In this document: positions 10,705-21,116 of the stretch, piece after piece | Layout of the letters: every line of letters begins with the position of its first letter | How positions within the stretch are numbered: the stretch's first letter is position 1 | NCBI GenBank assembly: GCA_037179515.1 | Contig: JAXCGZ010001911.1 | Location: 121,001 to 185,000 of the forward strand | From: Halocaridina rubra | Lineage: Eukaryota; Arthropoda; Malacostraca; Decapoda; Atyidae | Direction: 5' to 3' | Length of the DNA stretch: 64,000 bases | Notes under the pieces: model-generated | Told to the model about the DNA's origin: nothing | What the model saw: only the letters and a program-made list of their open reading frames with translations | Databases searched by the model: none | Made by a program: the position numbers and the translations under genes

Positions 10705-13494
10705 ATGGCTAATAACAATAATAATAAATTAACTATCATTCAGCATAACGTAATAGCTTGGACTAATATTAGAAGTAATGAATTATATAGCGTTTATAGG
10801 GAATTTGACCCAGATATAATACTTCTCAATAGTACCTCTAGAACTAACGATAAAATAAAAATTTTTGGTTATAATATTTATCAGAGAAACTTTTTAAATG
10901 AAGCTCATGCAGGAATAGCAATTGCCATTAAACGTAATATTATTCATAAAATCATAGATGACTTCGATACTGATTTACTAGCACTAAGAATTGAAACCAA
11001 AAACGGCCCCATTATTATAGGAACTACTTACTTACCATCCAGAAGATTACAAATCCCATATGAAGACATTTTAAAACTAATTAGAAAAAACATCCCAGCA
11101 TACCTAATTGGAGATCTTAATGCTAAACATCACATCCTAGGTCACAATATTTGCAATATAACTGGTAACTTCTTAAATAATTTAATGACTAATAATCTAA
11201 TTAAAATTCCAGGACCTGACTTCAGAACCATGACTCATGGATCTGAATTCTCCAGACCAGATATTATCATAAGTAACAAGAATCATTATTTGAATTACTC
11301 AATAGAAAAGGGAACCTTAACCACCTCTGACCATTTACCTTTAATAATTAAGCTCTCAACAGAACCTTTAGCTATTAGAATTCCCCCCAGTAGAGATTTT
11401 AGAAATGCAGACTGGGATAATTTTAAATCTTTCTTAGAAGATAAATTCACTCATGATATCACAAGTAATACCTCCATTAATAACATTTTTGATATAGAAA
11501 AACACTTAAAGCAATGGTATTCTTTAATTCAAAATGCAATAGATAATTATATACCTTTCAAAAAGTCAAAATCCTTACCCCACCCTAAAATAAATGATAA
11601 ATGTAAAGCACTCCAATATAGATATCTAACTTTATCAAATAACATTGGCAGAGGTCTCTGGGGTCCCCAAGCTTTAACTGAATTAAGAACTGTAAGAGAA
11701 GAACTACAAAAAGAACTAATAGCTTCATATAATAATAACTGGGAAAATATAATAATGAAACTTCATAGTAATGCTAAAGCTCCCAAAAACTTTTGGAATA
11801 ATATCAAGAAATTAATGGGTAACTGTAATGAAATAACCCCGTATCTAATAGACAATAATAATAATAATAATAAAAAACTTTTCACCAGTAAAGAAAAAGA
11901 AGAAAAATTCAGAAAGACCTGAGAAACTATATTTAATATTAGTGCTGAAGAAAATCAAAACTATGATTTAGCTCATGAAAGAACTGGATGTAACTTTTTG
12001 AAAGAAAACGTAAATTTAATTATTCCCTTATTTAACGTAGACTTAAATAGATTAACTCCAGGAGATGATCTAATATCTCCTATTACTACAGCTGACATCA
12101 AAGATATTATTACAAATATGAAAAATAAAGCCCTTGGACATTCAGGCATTAATAAACTAATACTATCCCACTTACCTAATATAGCAATTCATGAATTATT
12201 AGATATTTTCAACTCTTGTTTATCCATAGGTTATTTCCCAACAAAATTTAAATTGTCAATAATGATTTTTATACCTAAACCTGGAAAAAACACCACCTCA
12301 GCTAATAATTGTCGTCATATATCTCTCTTGGAAGTCCCAGGGAAAATATTTGAAAAGATATTACATTCTAGAGTCTATAATTATTTAGAAATAAATGATT
12401 GTTTCCCCCCTAACCAGCACGGGTTTAGAAGAGGTAGAGGTATTCATACTGCATTAACGTACTTATATGAAAAAATAGCCATCTCGCAAAAGTTCAGGCA
12501 AAAGTGCAATGTCTTGAGCAGGGATGTTTCCTCTGCTTTTGACAAAGTATGGAGAGATGGACTCAGATATAAAATCATAGAACTCCAGTTACCCCCACTA
12601 ATAACTAAAATTTTATCAGATTTCATATCTAATAGAAAGTCAATTATCAAAATTAACGAACATTTAGGTACCCAATTTGAACTTAGAGCAGGTGTCCCCC
12701 AAGGATCAAATCTGAGTCCACTTCTCTATGCTATATTCACGAGAGATATACCCAAACCAGGTTTAGGTTGTTCAACTATTATATTTGCAGTTGACATCAC
12801 TCAAGTAATTCCTGATTATAATAAAAGATTTCTAGCATTTAAAACTCAGAGGGAAATACTTAAAATAAATAAATATGAGAAAAAATGGAAACTTAAAACT
12901 AATATTGACAAATTCCAACTTTTATCTATTTCTGCTCTTAAACCATTAGATGTAATAATTAATAACAATAGAATAAATTTCTCCAACAGTCTGAAAACCT
13001 TGGGCTTCACAATTAACGGAACAGGGATGAAACCTCATGTAAATAATAGAATAATACAAAGTAAACTTGTTTCCACCAAGCTACGAAGATTTAACCTGCT
13101 CAAAACTAAAAATAGAGTCACCCTATATAAAACTTTAGTAAGACCTGTCTTAATATACCCTCCAATTCCAACTTGCATCTTATCAAAACGTAACCTTTTA
13201 AGTCTCCAAGCTATCCAAAATTCAAATTTAAGAAGAATTCTCTCTGAAACGCCACCATACATAGAGAGAATGGAAGAAATTCATAAGAACCTCAAAGTCG
13301 AACCAATTAATACTTATATTTTTAAATTAGCATCCAAAACCTGGGGTAAAATGGAAATCGACTTTGAAGGATTTCTTCAAGAAACTAATGTTTTGAACAC
13401 TTTAGAATACGAATTTATCAATGACCATGTCTGGTGGAAAAGAGTTTCTTCAGATTTTTCAGGAAATCCACCAGAAACTATTTATACTAAATAA
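10705..13494 (+). pseudogene. NL1 ORF2, endonuclease-reverse transcriptase with a single nonsense codon
   Basis: One frame runs from 10,705 to 13,494 (about 929 codons), broken only by TGA at 11,920-11,922. The N-terminal APE-type endonuclease shows QHNVIAW, GDLNAKHHILG (about 11,110), RPDIIISN and TSDHLPLIIKL (about 11,325), but the usual Glu of the L-x-ET motif appears as LLNSTS. The RT shows HGFRRGRGIHTAL (about 12,420), RDVSSAFDKVW (about 12,520), RAGVPQGSNLSPLLYAIF (about 12,690) and FAVDIT (about 12,784), where YADD/FADD is expected. The second catalytic-type Asp is kept and the first is Val, so the enzyme should be dead even if the stop were read through. The 114-bp gap after ORF1 is normal for the clade. 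Confidence 0.8.
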
Positions 13495-13774
13495 AGTAAA
13501 ATCTCCAAAATCTCCTCATCATTATTAAATTATAACTGAACAAAGTCATATTGGGCCAGTAAAATTATATCTAACAAAAACTTAGCACGTGGGTTTGCCC
13601 CTCTCTATTCATCTCTTACTTCTTTAAATTTCGTGCTTATCCCTCCAATCCTTCCCATCCTGTACCCCCCTCTCCCCAGTGATGACACCCTGAATAGGGC
13701 TAAGAGAGTTCACTCGATGCCGTCACTATTCTTCCCCCACCTATCCTATCCTATCCAAAGCAAAGCAAAGCAAA
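13495..13774 (+). other. NL1 3' UTR and (CAAAG)n tail
   Basis: Non-coding, ending in CTATCCAAAGCAAAGCAAAG-type repeats (about 13,752-13,775). A block near 13,695-13,760 (AGGG..AAGAG, then GATGCCGTCAC, then C/T-rich CACCTATCCTATCC) recurs at the 3' ends of the two NL2 copies (about 23,003-23,075 and 52,255-52,320). Non-LTR reverse transcriptases recognise their own RNA by its 3' end, so this block is a candidate recognition element. Confidence 0.6.
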
Positions 13775-13908
13775 GAGTTTCATTACACCGAGTGGTGGTA
13801 TTTGGAGGGTGTGAAGGTAAAGATTAGCCTTAGATGCCTATGAATTCCTAACCAATTCAGTACATTGAGTTCCTTTAGGTAAAACCTCTTACCAACATCT
13901 TCTCCACA
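13775..13908 (+). repeat. L1 long terminal repeat, copy B, right part
   Basis: Resumes LTR sequence after the NL1 insertion: GAGTTTCATT, GTGGTGGTATTTGGAGG, then TTCAGTACATTGAGTTCCTTT and TAGGTAAAACCTCTTACC, ending CTTCTCCACA. This matches the 3' end of copy C (minus, ending CCTCACA at 16,012). It is followed not by a primer binding site but by minus-strand gag sequence, so the junction at about 13,908 is head to head. Confidence 0.65.
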
Positions 13909-14404
13909 GACGGGGTGGCATGGAAGCGAGCAGCCAGTGAATCCTCTCAACCGCTGTGCCATCATTAGCGGCGACGAGACTCTCGAAGGAGTGAATGTAA
14001 GTGTCAAGCAATTGCTTTCCATCATCCTCGTAATTATGCATTGGAGGGGCTCTCTTGCGAGGCTGACCCCCAATTCCGAGTGAGGCACCACTGTCAGGGG
14101 TTCAAGCTTGAATCCAAGGTAGCTGAAGCTCGTGGTTGCATTGTGCCTGTGACAGTGCCAGCTCGTGGTCGTTTTGCACTTGCTCGTCGTCATGTTGGGT
14201 CTGAGCCTGCTCATGGTTGTGTTGTGTCTATGCCTCCAGATTTGCTTTCTCCTCTAGCTGGGCTTCTTGTGTAGTCATCTTTCCATAAGCCCACTCGAGG
14301 ATCTTCTTTTCGGACATGTATCGTTTACCCGTAGCAACCATCTTCTCAATGTAAGTGTCCTCATCAAATGTTTCATTGGTTTCCTGTGTCTGCCTGGTAG
14401 CCAT
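13909..14404 (-). pseudogene. gag remnant of an LTR retrotransposon (L1 candidate)
   Basis: On the minus strand an ATG at 14,404 opens MATRQTQETNETFDED, then a GKRYMSEKKILEW block, a Glu/Gln-rich helical stretch (one TAG at 14,228), and, after a further stop, a capsid-like segment NYEDDGKQLLDTYIHSFESL...AVERIHWLLASMPPRLW (about 14,050-13,910). The order 'helical N-terminus, coiled coil, then D..LD.Y...FE.L' is how gypsy-type Gag proteins of arthropods look. It lies downstream, on the same strand, of a tRNA-Lys-type primer binding site (15,985-16,002) and LTR copy C, so it is plausibly the gag of L1. It is cut off at the junction with LTR copy B. Protease and pol are missing. Confidence 0.5.
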
Positions 14405-14664
14405 GGTGGATTCCAGGGCAGTCAACAATGAAGCACCAAAGCAAACCACCTGCACAAAGCCAAAAAAAAATCCAAACACAAAAAAATCTACAGTAGTAAA
14501 AAAAATTGTGAGAACCACACAACACCAATGAGAGAAAAAAAAATTCAACACCAGTTGAAATTTAAATGTAACTGTGATATCAATACCTCACTATGAATGT
14601 GACTCAAAAGTGCAATGGCAGCAAAGAAAGCGTTGCAAAACAGTGCATGAAACACTGGTAATAC

Positions 14665-15000
14665 AGGATGGCAGTTGTGCCTGCGTATGAGCGCGTATAT
14701 GTCAGTACCCGCAAGTATAATAACGTAGAACAATAATCAGGTTGCAATATTGCATAGAGTATGGTACATAAATGCGCAAAAAATACATAATTTGTGTGAT
14801 TAATGGTAGCGCCTGCATTACACCAATATATGGTAGTAGCCGTAGTTATGGTGCAAGTGAAAGGAAAGGGCAACAACAAATTTTAAGGACAAGCATCCGA
14901 TGCTGGAAAATGCATACAAGTAGAGTATGGCGGTCGTGTTTGCGTATGAGCATGTATATGGCAGTACCCATAAGTAAAATGTCATAAGTAAAATTCTTGA
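14665..15000. repeat. three degenerate ~130-bp tandem units
   Basis: Units starting near 14,672, 14,803 and 14,929 share ATGGCAGTTGTGCCTGCGTA-like, ATGAGC.CGTATATG and CAGTACCC..AAGTA blocks. The first and third are closest to each other; the middle one is more diverged. Several short minus-strand open frames across here only reflect the repeat. Confidence 0.6.
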
Positions 15001-15203
15001 GTGTTGCCAAAAGGGCACAGATCTTACACAAAATACATTAAATATAAGCTAACGGCATACTAGGCAGTCAAGTTGCACATGTGTCTATTGATAGTGGGAA
15101 AATTTATTTTTGAGTGCCTGCTCAAGAACACATGGAGGGCTTAGCCTAGACTCAACCAACGATGCCAAATATTTTTCTTTCCAATCTATGAGCAGTCAAT
15201 GCT

Positions 15204-15407
<204 letters not shown>

Positions 15408-15605
15408 TATAAGCAATACAATAAAACAAGCAATGAACTTAATGTGCTTACTCCCAATTACTAAATGAAGAAAAATATAAGCAATTCCTAACAAAAATCA
15501 CCTTTTAGCCGATATATAAAATATTAATGCTCTACAACTCAATCTTATCCCACAAATAAGTGAATTCTTAAGGAACACGTGTTCTTGTCATGCAGAACTT
15601 CTTAA

Positions 15606-15735
15606 GTCTGGTTACCACATAATCTTTAGCAAATTTCCTGAAATTATGGTTACCACATTAGCTTATGCAAATTTCCTGAAATTTTGTTTTCCAAATAATA
15701 TCATGCAAATTTCATCAAATTGTGTTTACCACGTA
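15606..15735. repeat. ~40-bp tandem repeat, about three copies
   Basis: Units near 15,608, 15,648 and 15,686 share GGTTACCACAT, then GCAAATTTCCTGAAAT; a fourth partial unit (GTTTACCACG) follows at about 15,724. Placed in the leader of the minus-strand LTR element, 250-380 bp from the primer binding site. Confidence 0.7.
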
Positions 15736-15984
15736 GTAAACAAGGAAAAGAGTAAATAACCTGACAAGGAAAATATTAATTACTGTAATTGATTTTGAAA
15801 GTGATTAAAAAAACGAAAGTTTTTCAGATTCGCAACTCTATCATCTCTAGCGATCAAAATATTTGTGCACAACCTAAGATTTATTCATTCTAAAAATCCA
15901 AGCGAATTGTAATCGGGTCTCATGTGCATGTTAAATGGTAAAATTTAGAAAAAAAAATCATCACAATCAGTTTGTCTCTGTGGT

Positions 15985-16002
15985 GTCCCTGTTCGGGTGC
16001 CA
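15985..16002 (-). promoter_or_regulatory. tRNA-Lys-type primer binding site
   Basis: Minus strand reads TGGCACCCGAACAGGGAC. This is 17 of 18 bases complementary to the 3' end of tRNA-Lys (UUU), including the CCA; the single difference is A in place of G at the fifth base. It lies 9 bp after the CCTCACA end of LTR copy C, a normal spacing for a retrotransposon. This site is what identifies the ~2.2 kb repeat as an LTR. Confidence 0.8.
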
Positions 16003-16011
16003 CTTTATTGC

Positions 16012-17570
16012 TGTGAGGTGGGAAAGTTTTTGTTTTACCTAAGGGAACTCAGTTTCTGAGCTCTATTAGAAGTTCACAGTCATCCAAGAAACTAGAATGT
16101 TTACTTTCACACCTCCTTGAATACCACTACTAGGTTCATGAAACTCAGAATTCCACTTTCTTTTAAATTTTGCAAAGCATGAACAAAATTATTAGATTTG
16201 ATTTTATGGAAGGCAGCCTTGCATTCTGGAGGTGGTGAGCATGATTTCGATTTCCGGCACCACAGACAGGTGTTAAGACTTGGGCCTCAACTCGAAGGAG
16301 ATCACCTCTGTCACACAGGCAGAGTAGAATGGAGTACACTGCAATTACAAAAACAGAAACTGAACGCGCGAGAACACAAATAATGAGTTTCAATATAAAT
16401 CTACCAGATGAAAATAAGATCATTTAAATTGGCATAAAACACTTTATTCACAATAATAAAACAAAGGATATAGAAGATAAATATGTAATTGTTTAATTGT
16501 GGTTGACAAAAAACATTTATGCTACCAAAATTGCATAAATAACTTATTAATTATTTGCAACTTATAGCGTAAAACACTTTATTTTCGAGCACTGGCGTAA
16601 ATCACTTTATTTATGATGATAGAGAAGGATGAAGTGAAGTTAGAATTCGTTAGGAAAAGATATAGATTTTTACGTGGTAATGAGCAATCTTCTGAGGTCG
16701 AAATATTTACCTGGACACTCACAATGAATGATCTTTCTTATCAATGTATATCCACGGTTATATCTATGTCAAGGAATTAAATATTGTAAATGAGACTCCA
16801 GTTAGATACTCAATAATAGTTTATTTGCAAGGGAATGACACTGAGCAAAATAACTTAGGGAATTTTTACCAATAATCTTTTCGCCAGTAACATTAAATGC
16901 AAAGATTCTCGAATTCCCACATGAATTCCTGCAAAGACCCTCATGAATATAACTTAGCCACGTAATGAAAGCTTGGAGTAAGCAGGACTGTGGAGTACCT
17001 ATCTGTTACTCCTGTCATGTTTGGCTGCTCTCTGAAAGCGCTTCCGTGCCAGTATGGGGGAACTTCGACTTGGGCGAATCTGTGGTTGACGGAGACCAGT
17101 ATTTTGTTCTGTATGTTTATTGAGGGTGTACTATAGTGGTGGTCCTTGGCAGGCAAATATGGCAGAGATGCAAGGGAGAGAAAGTAATTTAGGTGCAACA
17201 TTAGGGAGCAAACAAAGGAAACAAAAAAATATATTATGGGAAAAATGGGCTACTGGTATCGATATTTGTGTGGCAAAGTTCTTTAAATCTTAGTAAAAAG
17301 AGAATTTTTAATATTCATATATTAAAGAAGCAACTGAAATGTATCTAGACAAGCTAATGACATATCAGCAAGATCATATTTATGACAAGAGAAATTATCA
17401 GCAAGAGCAATTCTATAATAAGAAAATTTAAAAAAATGTATACATAAGATGCATCAGCACTACATTAGAGATAGAACAGAGAAAGGAGGAAAAAGATGGA
17501 GACTAATACATTGCAATAATGCATATTTTTCTTTTCTTCATGTACAAGAATATTAAATTTCAGCTACAGA
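16012..17570 (-). repeat. L1 long terminal repeat, copy C (5'-truncated)
   Basis: Reverse-complement copy of the repeat also seen at A, B and D. It ends CCTCACA at 16,012, next to the primer binding site, and is readable back to about 17,570 (around the CAG..TATAGCTAA landmark). The first ~140 bp of the LTR, including TGTGACAG, are missing. The ~130-bp internal tandem array is mostly lost (one to two units near 16,440-16,620). As the 5' LTR of a minus-strand element it should drive the leader and gag that lie at lower coordinates. Confidence 0.65.
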
Positions 17571-17820
17571 AAAAAACCCAAGTGAAAGTCTGCACAATCT
17601 TTAAGCTGACCTGAATTTTCTTGCAAGAGATTGTAACTTCAGTGACTAGTTTGATGCCAGGGTACATGACCTATTGATTATGGTCATTAACAGAAGTGTA
17701 TTTTCCAAACTTGGCAGCTGGTAATCTAACTCTGCAAGTGATGATGTCCACTGCCACTCTTGAGCGTAATTTAAATTTAGATAAGTTTTTTGCAGTATAT
17801 TTCCAACATTTTTGGTGCAT

Positions 17821-17980
17821 CCTAATTTAACCTAACCTAACCTAGGGGAACGCGTTCATTAGTATTCTATTTATATAAAAAAAAACATATTCCATTACTC
17901 CCCATAGTTAAAATAATACCTTAATCTCTATAACAAAACTAATACCTTAATCCCCATAACTAAAATAATACCACTAATGT
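17821..17980 (-). repeat. inverted fragment of the gypsy LTR with a 26-bp triplicated promoter segment
   Basis: The minus strand matches the gypsy 3' LTR at about 27,820-27,935: GGTATTATTTTAGTTA, GGGGATTAA, a T-run, TATATAAATAGA, then CCCCTAGGTTAGG. Here the block upstream of the TATA-like motif is present three times (plus coordinates 17,900-17,925, 17,926-17,951, 17,952-17,978), but only once at 27.8 kb. Its orientation is opposite to the pol that follows, so it cannot serve as that element's 5' LTR. Confidence 0.7.
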
Positions 17981-18049
17981 TTTACAGTTGAAATCGTCTA
18001 CTGACAACTGACATGAAATACGTTTATTGCCTACATAATGGTTACCCAC

Positions 18050-19980
18050 GTGAGAACTGTAAACTTTCTTACTTATCCTCTCAATATGCAGTGGGAAAGA
18101 CCACCTGAAACAAGTTTGTCGTTCTAAGAAGTAATCTAAAAGGAGTCCTAAAAGTTCTCATAATCGATGGGACCATTGCATGAGTCAGTTGAATGATCAT
18201 TGGACAACTCTGTCAAAAAGAAGACGAAAGGTAAGAAGAAAACGAATGCCATGCTTGAAGAAGCATTCGCTGAAGAGGATGTTGATAAAAGTCTCCTCCT
18301 GAGTGTGACAGAAACTAATGCGTCTTAGGAGAAATATAGTTTATTAAGTGTAACAGATGCTCCTGTAAGAACGAAAATTCGCTTAAATTTGCATGGAAAA
18401 GAAATTCTGTTTGAAGTAGACCGTGGCTCTGGAATTGCTACCTTAGGTTTAAGGTGAGTTCAAATGCTTGTCATACATGTGCAGCCATGTAGTAAAGCTC
18501 TGAAAACTTATAATCATGGAAATGTCACGGTTATTAGAAAGGTGTATGGAAGTGTTACATATAATAACTTTTCCAACCAGACAAGGTTTTTATGAAGTTG
18601 ATGATAGTAATCTCAAAATATATTGGTAGAGATTTAATGTCCAATATTGACTTGGCTTTAGTTGGAGTGGTAGGAAATGGCAGTAGCATTATTAATAATG
18701 TAATGGACGTTAAAATCCAGTTAGATAATTATGCTGCTGATACGAACTTGCCTATCTCAAGTATAGTAGCTAAAGTTCATCATAAAAGTGGTGCAGTAGC
18801 TTAGTTTCAGAAAGCAAGAACTATGTCATTCCACTATAGAAAACAAACGGCAGAAGCTTTAGATAATTTGCTTTGCTGAGGATATTATTGAACCAAGCAG
18901 CTTTAGTGACTGGGCAATGCCTACTGTTCCAGGTTTGAGGGCTGATAGAAAATCCATGAGAATCTCTATTGATTTTGAATACCTAACTCAACATGTATCA
19001 TATGAAAGATGCCCATTACCAAATGTAGATGAAGTCTTAGCCACAGTTGAAAAGATCTCAAGAATGCCTACTTACAGATATCAGTTGATGATGAGAACAA
19101 TAAGTTGCTTGTAATAAATACCCATAAGGGACCTATTGGGTATAAAAGGCTACTTTTTGGCCTTGCATCATCACCTGCCGTTTTTCAATGTTTTATATCA
19201 CAAGTATTGTTGGGTATTGATGGTGTTGTGGCATTATTGATGATATCCTGATTGGATGTGAGACACATGAAGAACTGATAGGAGATTAGACAGAGTTTTG
19301 AGGGAATTTTAAAACATGACATAGCTATAAATATAATGAAGAAAATTTTAAATGCTAGTGCTATTAAGTATTTGGTATCTGTTGATGGAATTAAACCTTC
19401 ATCTAATAAGCTTACCGCTATTTTAGATGCACCTCCTCTAAGGTCTGTCAGTGATATACAGTCCTTCTTAGGAATGGTAACCTATTAAACTGTATTAAAT
19501 ATGAGTGAATATATGATCCCCAGTTGTCCGAATATGCTTCATTTAAATCTGACTTAAGCTTTTATGAAAATGCAATATTGTTTAGGAAATGAGTAATTAT
19601 TCCTGCTGATACGTGTGATTCCATACTAGAACAATTGGTCATAATTGAATTGATGCAGTGAAAGCGAATGCTAGAAGTTTAGTTTGGTGGCCTGAATAGG
19701 ATCAGGATTTCTCAAAAATAACTAGGTCATGTGAGCTTTGCTTTAAGAAGTTTCAAACTCTATAACCTACAGTATAATCGTTGCAAGAAACAATAAAGAT
19801 TTTGCTGACCTACTTGGTGACTTATTTTTTACTGAATGTAGACTCACACACTGAGTTTCTGGATGTCCATGTAACCAAACAAACCACATCTGCAGTAATC
19901 ATTGCTAACATAAGGCAAAGTTTTTGGAATATTGGCTTGCCAGACATAACTGCAACTGATAATGCTCCTTGTTTTGTTTC
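18050..19980 (+). pseudogene. Ty3/gypsy pol, 5' part: protease, reverse transcriptase, start of integrase
   Basis: Heavily decayed, but domains appear in the canonical order. An aspartic protease segment near 18,405-18,440 (FEVDRGSGIATL) has DRG where DTG/DSG is expected. RT is seen at about 18,960-19,320: a fingers-palm block, then GPIGYKRLLFGLASSPAVFQ (about 19,131-19,190) and a shifted DDILIG block (about 19,235). A thumb/connection block with SFLGMV lies near 19,460. Most of RNase H is missing around 19,490-19,530. An integrase zinc-finger block with LVWWPE and CELCFKKF lies at 19,680-19,755, then the core with TEFLDVHV and TATDNAPCFV, where the copia element cuts in at 19,981. The integrase continues at 26,635. 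Confidence 0.7.
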
Positions 19981-20242
19981 TGTTAGTAAAGTAAACTTTT
20001 ATTTTTAATATTTGATAACAGCATTAAGAACCTCTTCATTTATGATACGCTTGTGTGCATTAATTTGTCATTTTTCCCATAATGCTTTTTTTATGTTGTT
20101 GTTATTTTTGAGCCGATGTTGCCACTGGAAAGTTGAAGGCAACAGTTGTTATTTTATTTTGTTTCTCCCATCTTCTCCAATAAAGTGAATTGTGATTTGG
20201 TTAATATCTAATTAATCCACCATCATGAGCTCTGCTGCAACA
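19981..20242 (+). repeat. copia 5' LTR
   Basis: Starts TGTTAGTAAAGTAAAC and ends CTGCTGCAACA. It matches the 3' LTR along its length with scattered substitutions and small indels, so the element is not young. It contains the ATG used by gag at 20,225. Confidence 0.85.
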
Positions 20243-21116
20243 GGTTATGGAGCCCAGAGTAATAAGAAGAGATTGTATTTCGATGGTGATGAGAAGAAAT
20301 ATTTGAGAGAAATAAACTTTTTATCTCATCTGAGACTTCAGAAACTTAACCTAGACAAAAATAAAGATATGAAAAGAGACGAATTTGCCGCTAAAAATGC
20401 CGATGCTTTTGCCGATATCGTTCAAGTACTAGATGATGAAAGTCTCCAATTAGTTATGAGAGATGCAGTCGCTGATGGAAGAAAAGTATTAGAGATTCTA
20501 CTAGACCATTAACGAGATAATAGGATACCCAGAATAATTTCCTTGTATACGGAACTGACATTCCTAAAGATGAAAGAAAACAAGTGTGTGATAGACTAGT
20601 TTTTACGAGCGGGAGCTGCTGCTATGCCCTGAAATCAGCTGGTGAGACCATCAGCGACAGTTTACTTATTGCTAAAGTTTTAAAAGGCCTACCAGAGCAG
20701 TTTACTTCGTTTAGCACTGTTATGATGCAGAAGGGAAGTAAACCATCATTTTTGGAATTTAAATCCCTCCTCAGAAGCCATGAAGAGAGACAGAAAAGCC
20801 GTGTTGCACATACTGAGAGATGTGAGAATGTCCTCAAGGTGAATTTTTGAAAAGATCCTGAGCCTCAGAGTGTTGGATCTACCAGTAGTTCATAAGTGAC
20901 GTGCTATTCTTGTGATAAGCTAGGACACAAATCCTTTGAGTGCAAGTTGAAGAATGATGAATGTAGAAAGAATAGGCCTACTGGTACAGCAGTGAAATCA
21001 TGTATGCCTCCACCTGAGCCTACCAGTTGTGGGAGTGATGACGATTTTTGTTTCAAGATTAAGTTACCCTGTTGATAACAGTCTTGATGAATGTGATTTT
21101 CATGTGGATTGTGATG
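20225..21116 (+). pseudogene. copia gag and start of protease
   Basis: Opens MSSAATGYGAQSNKKRLYFD, then LREINFLSHLRLQKLN, a Gag start of the GalEa/copia kind. After a stop (about 20,510) the capsid continues in another frame as ETISDSLLIAKVLKGLPEQF...SFLEFKSLLRSHEER (20,650-20,795), the UBN2-type Gag core. A CCHC knuckle, CYSCDKLGHKSFECK, lies at about 20,901-20,945. It ends with the beginning of the protease active site (FHVDCDAT, about 21,095-21,118; DSG-type motif altered to DCD), where the NL2 element interrupts it. The ATG lies inside the LTR and the primer binding site lies within the coding sequence, an arrangement also known from Ty1. Confidence 0.75.
20243..20257 (+). promoter_or_regulatory. 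copia primer binding site, tRNA-iMet half-molecule type
   Basis: GGTTATGGAGCCCAG directly after the LTR. Drosophila copia uses an internal fragment of initiator tRNA-Met, giving a site of the form GGTTATGGGCCCAG; the present sequence matches it apart from one inserted A. It is also in frame within gag. Confidence 0.65.

Larger units (their letters stand above)
8603..13774 (+). mobile_element. Jockey-like non-LTR retrotransposon NL1, near full length, inserted in LTR copy B
   Basis: About 5.2 kb with a ~0.57 kb 5' leader, gag-like ORF1, ORF2 with endonuclease and reverse transcriptase, a 3' UTR and a short (CAAAG)n tail. It interrupts LTR copy B: LTR sequence stops near 8,602 and continues at 13,775. 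Flanks GAGCTTCATT (8,580) and GAGTTTCATT (13,775) look like an aged target duplication, possibly extending to ~23 bp. No RNase H follows the RT. ORF1 zinc knuckles plus EN-RT without RNase H fit the Jockey clade. The copy is nearly intact, with one nonsense codon in ORF2 but a changed RT active site. Confidence 0.75.

Noticed and set aside
13783..14214. 143-codon minus-strand frame across the LTR B/gag junction
   Set aside because: It spans an LTR end and uses a different frame from the gag-like residues; the recognisable Gag blocks are in the neighbouring frame.
17821..17850. CCTAACCTAACCTA resembles the arthropod telomere repeat (TTAGG)n
   Set aside because: Only about three units, and the segment aligns with the gypsy LTR (GGTTAG..TTAGG near 27,920-27,935), so it is LTR sequence and not an interstitial telomere.
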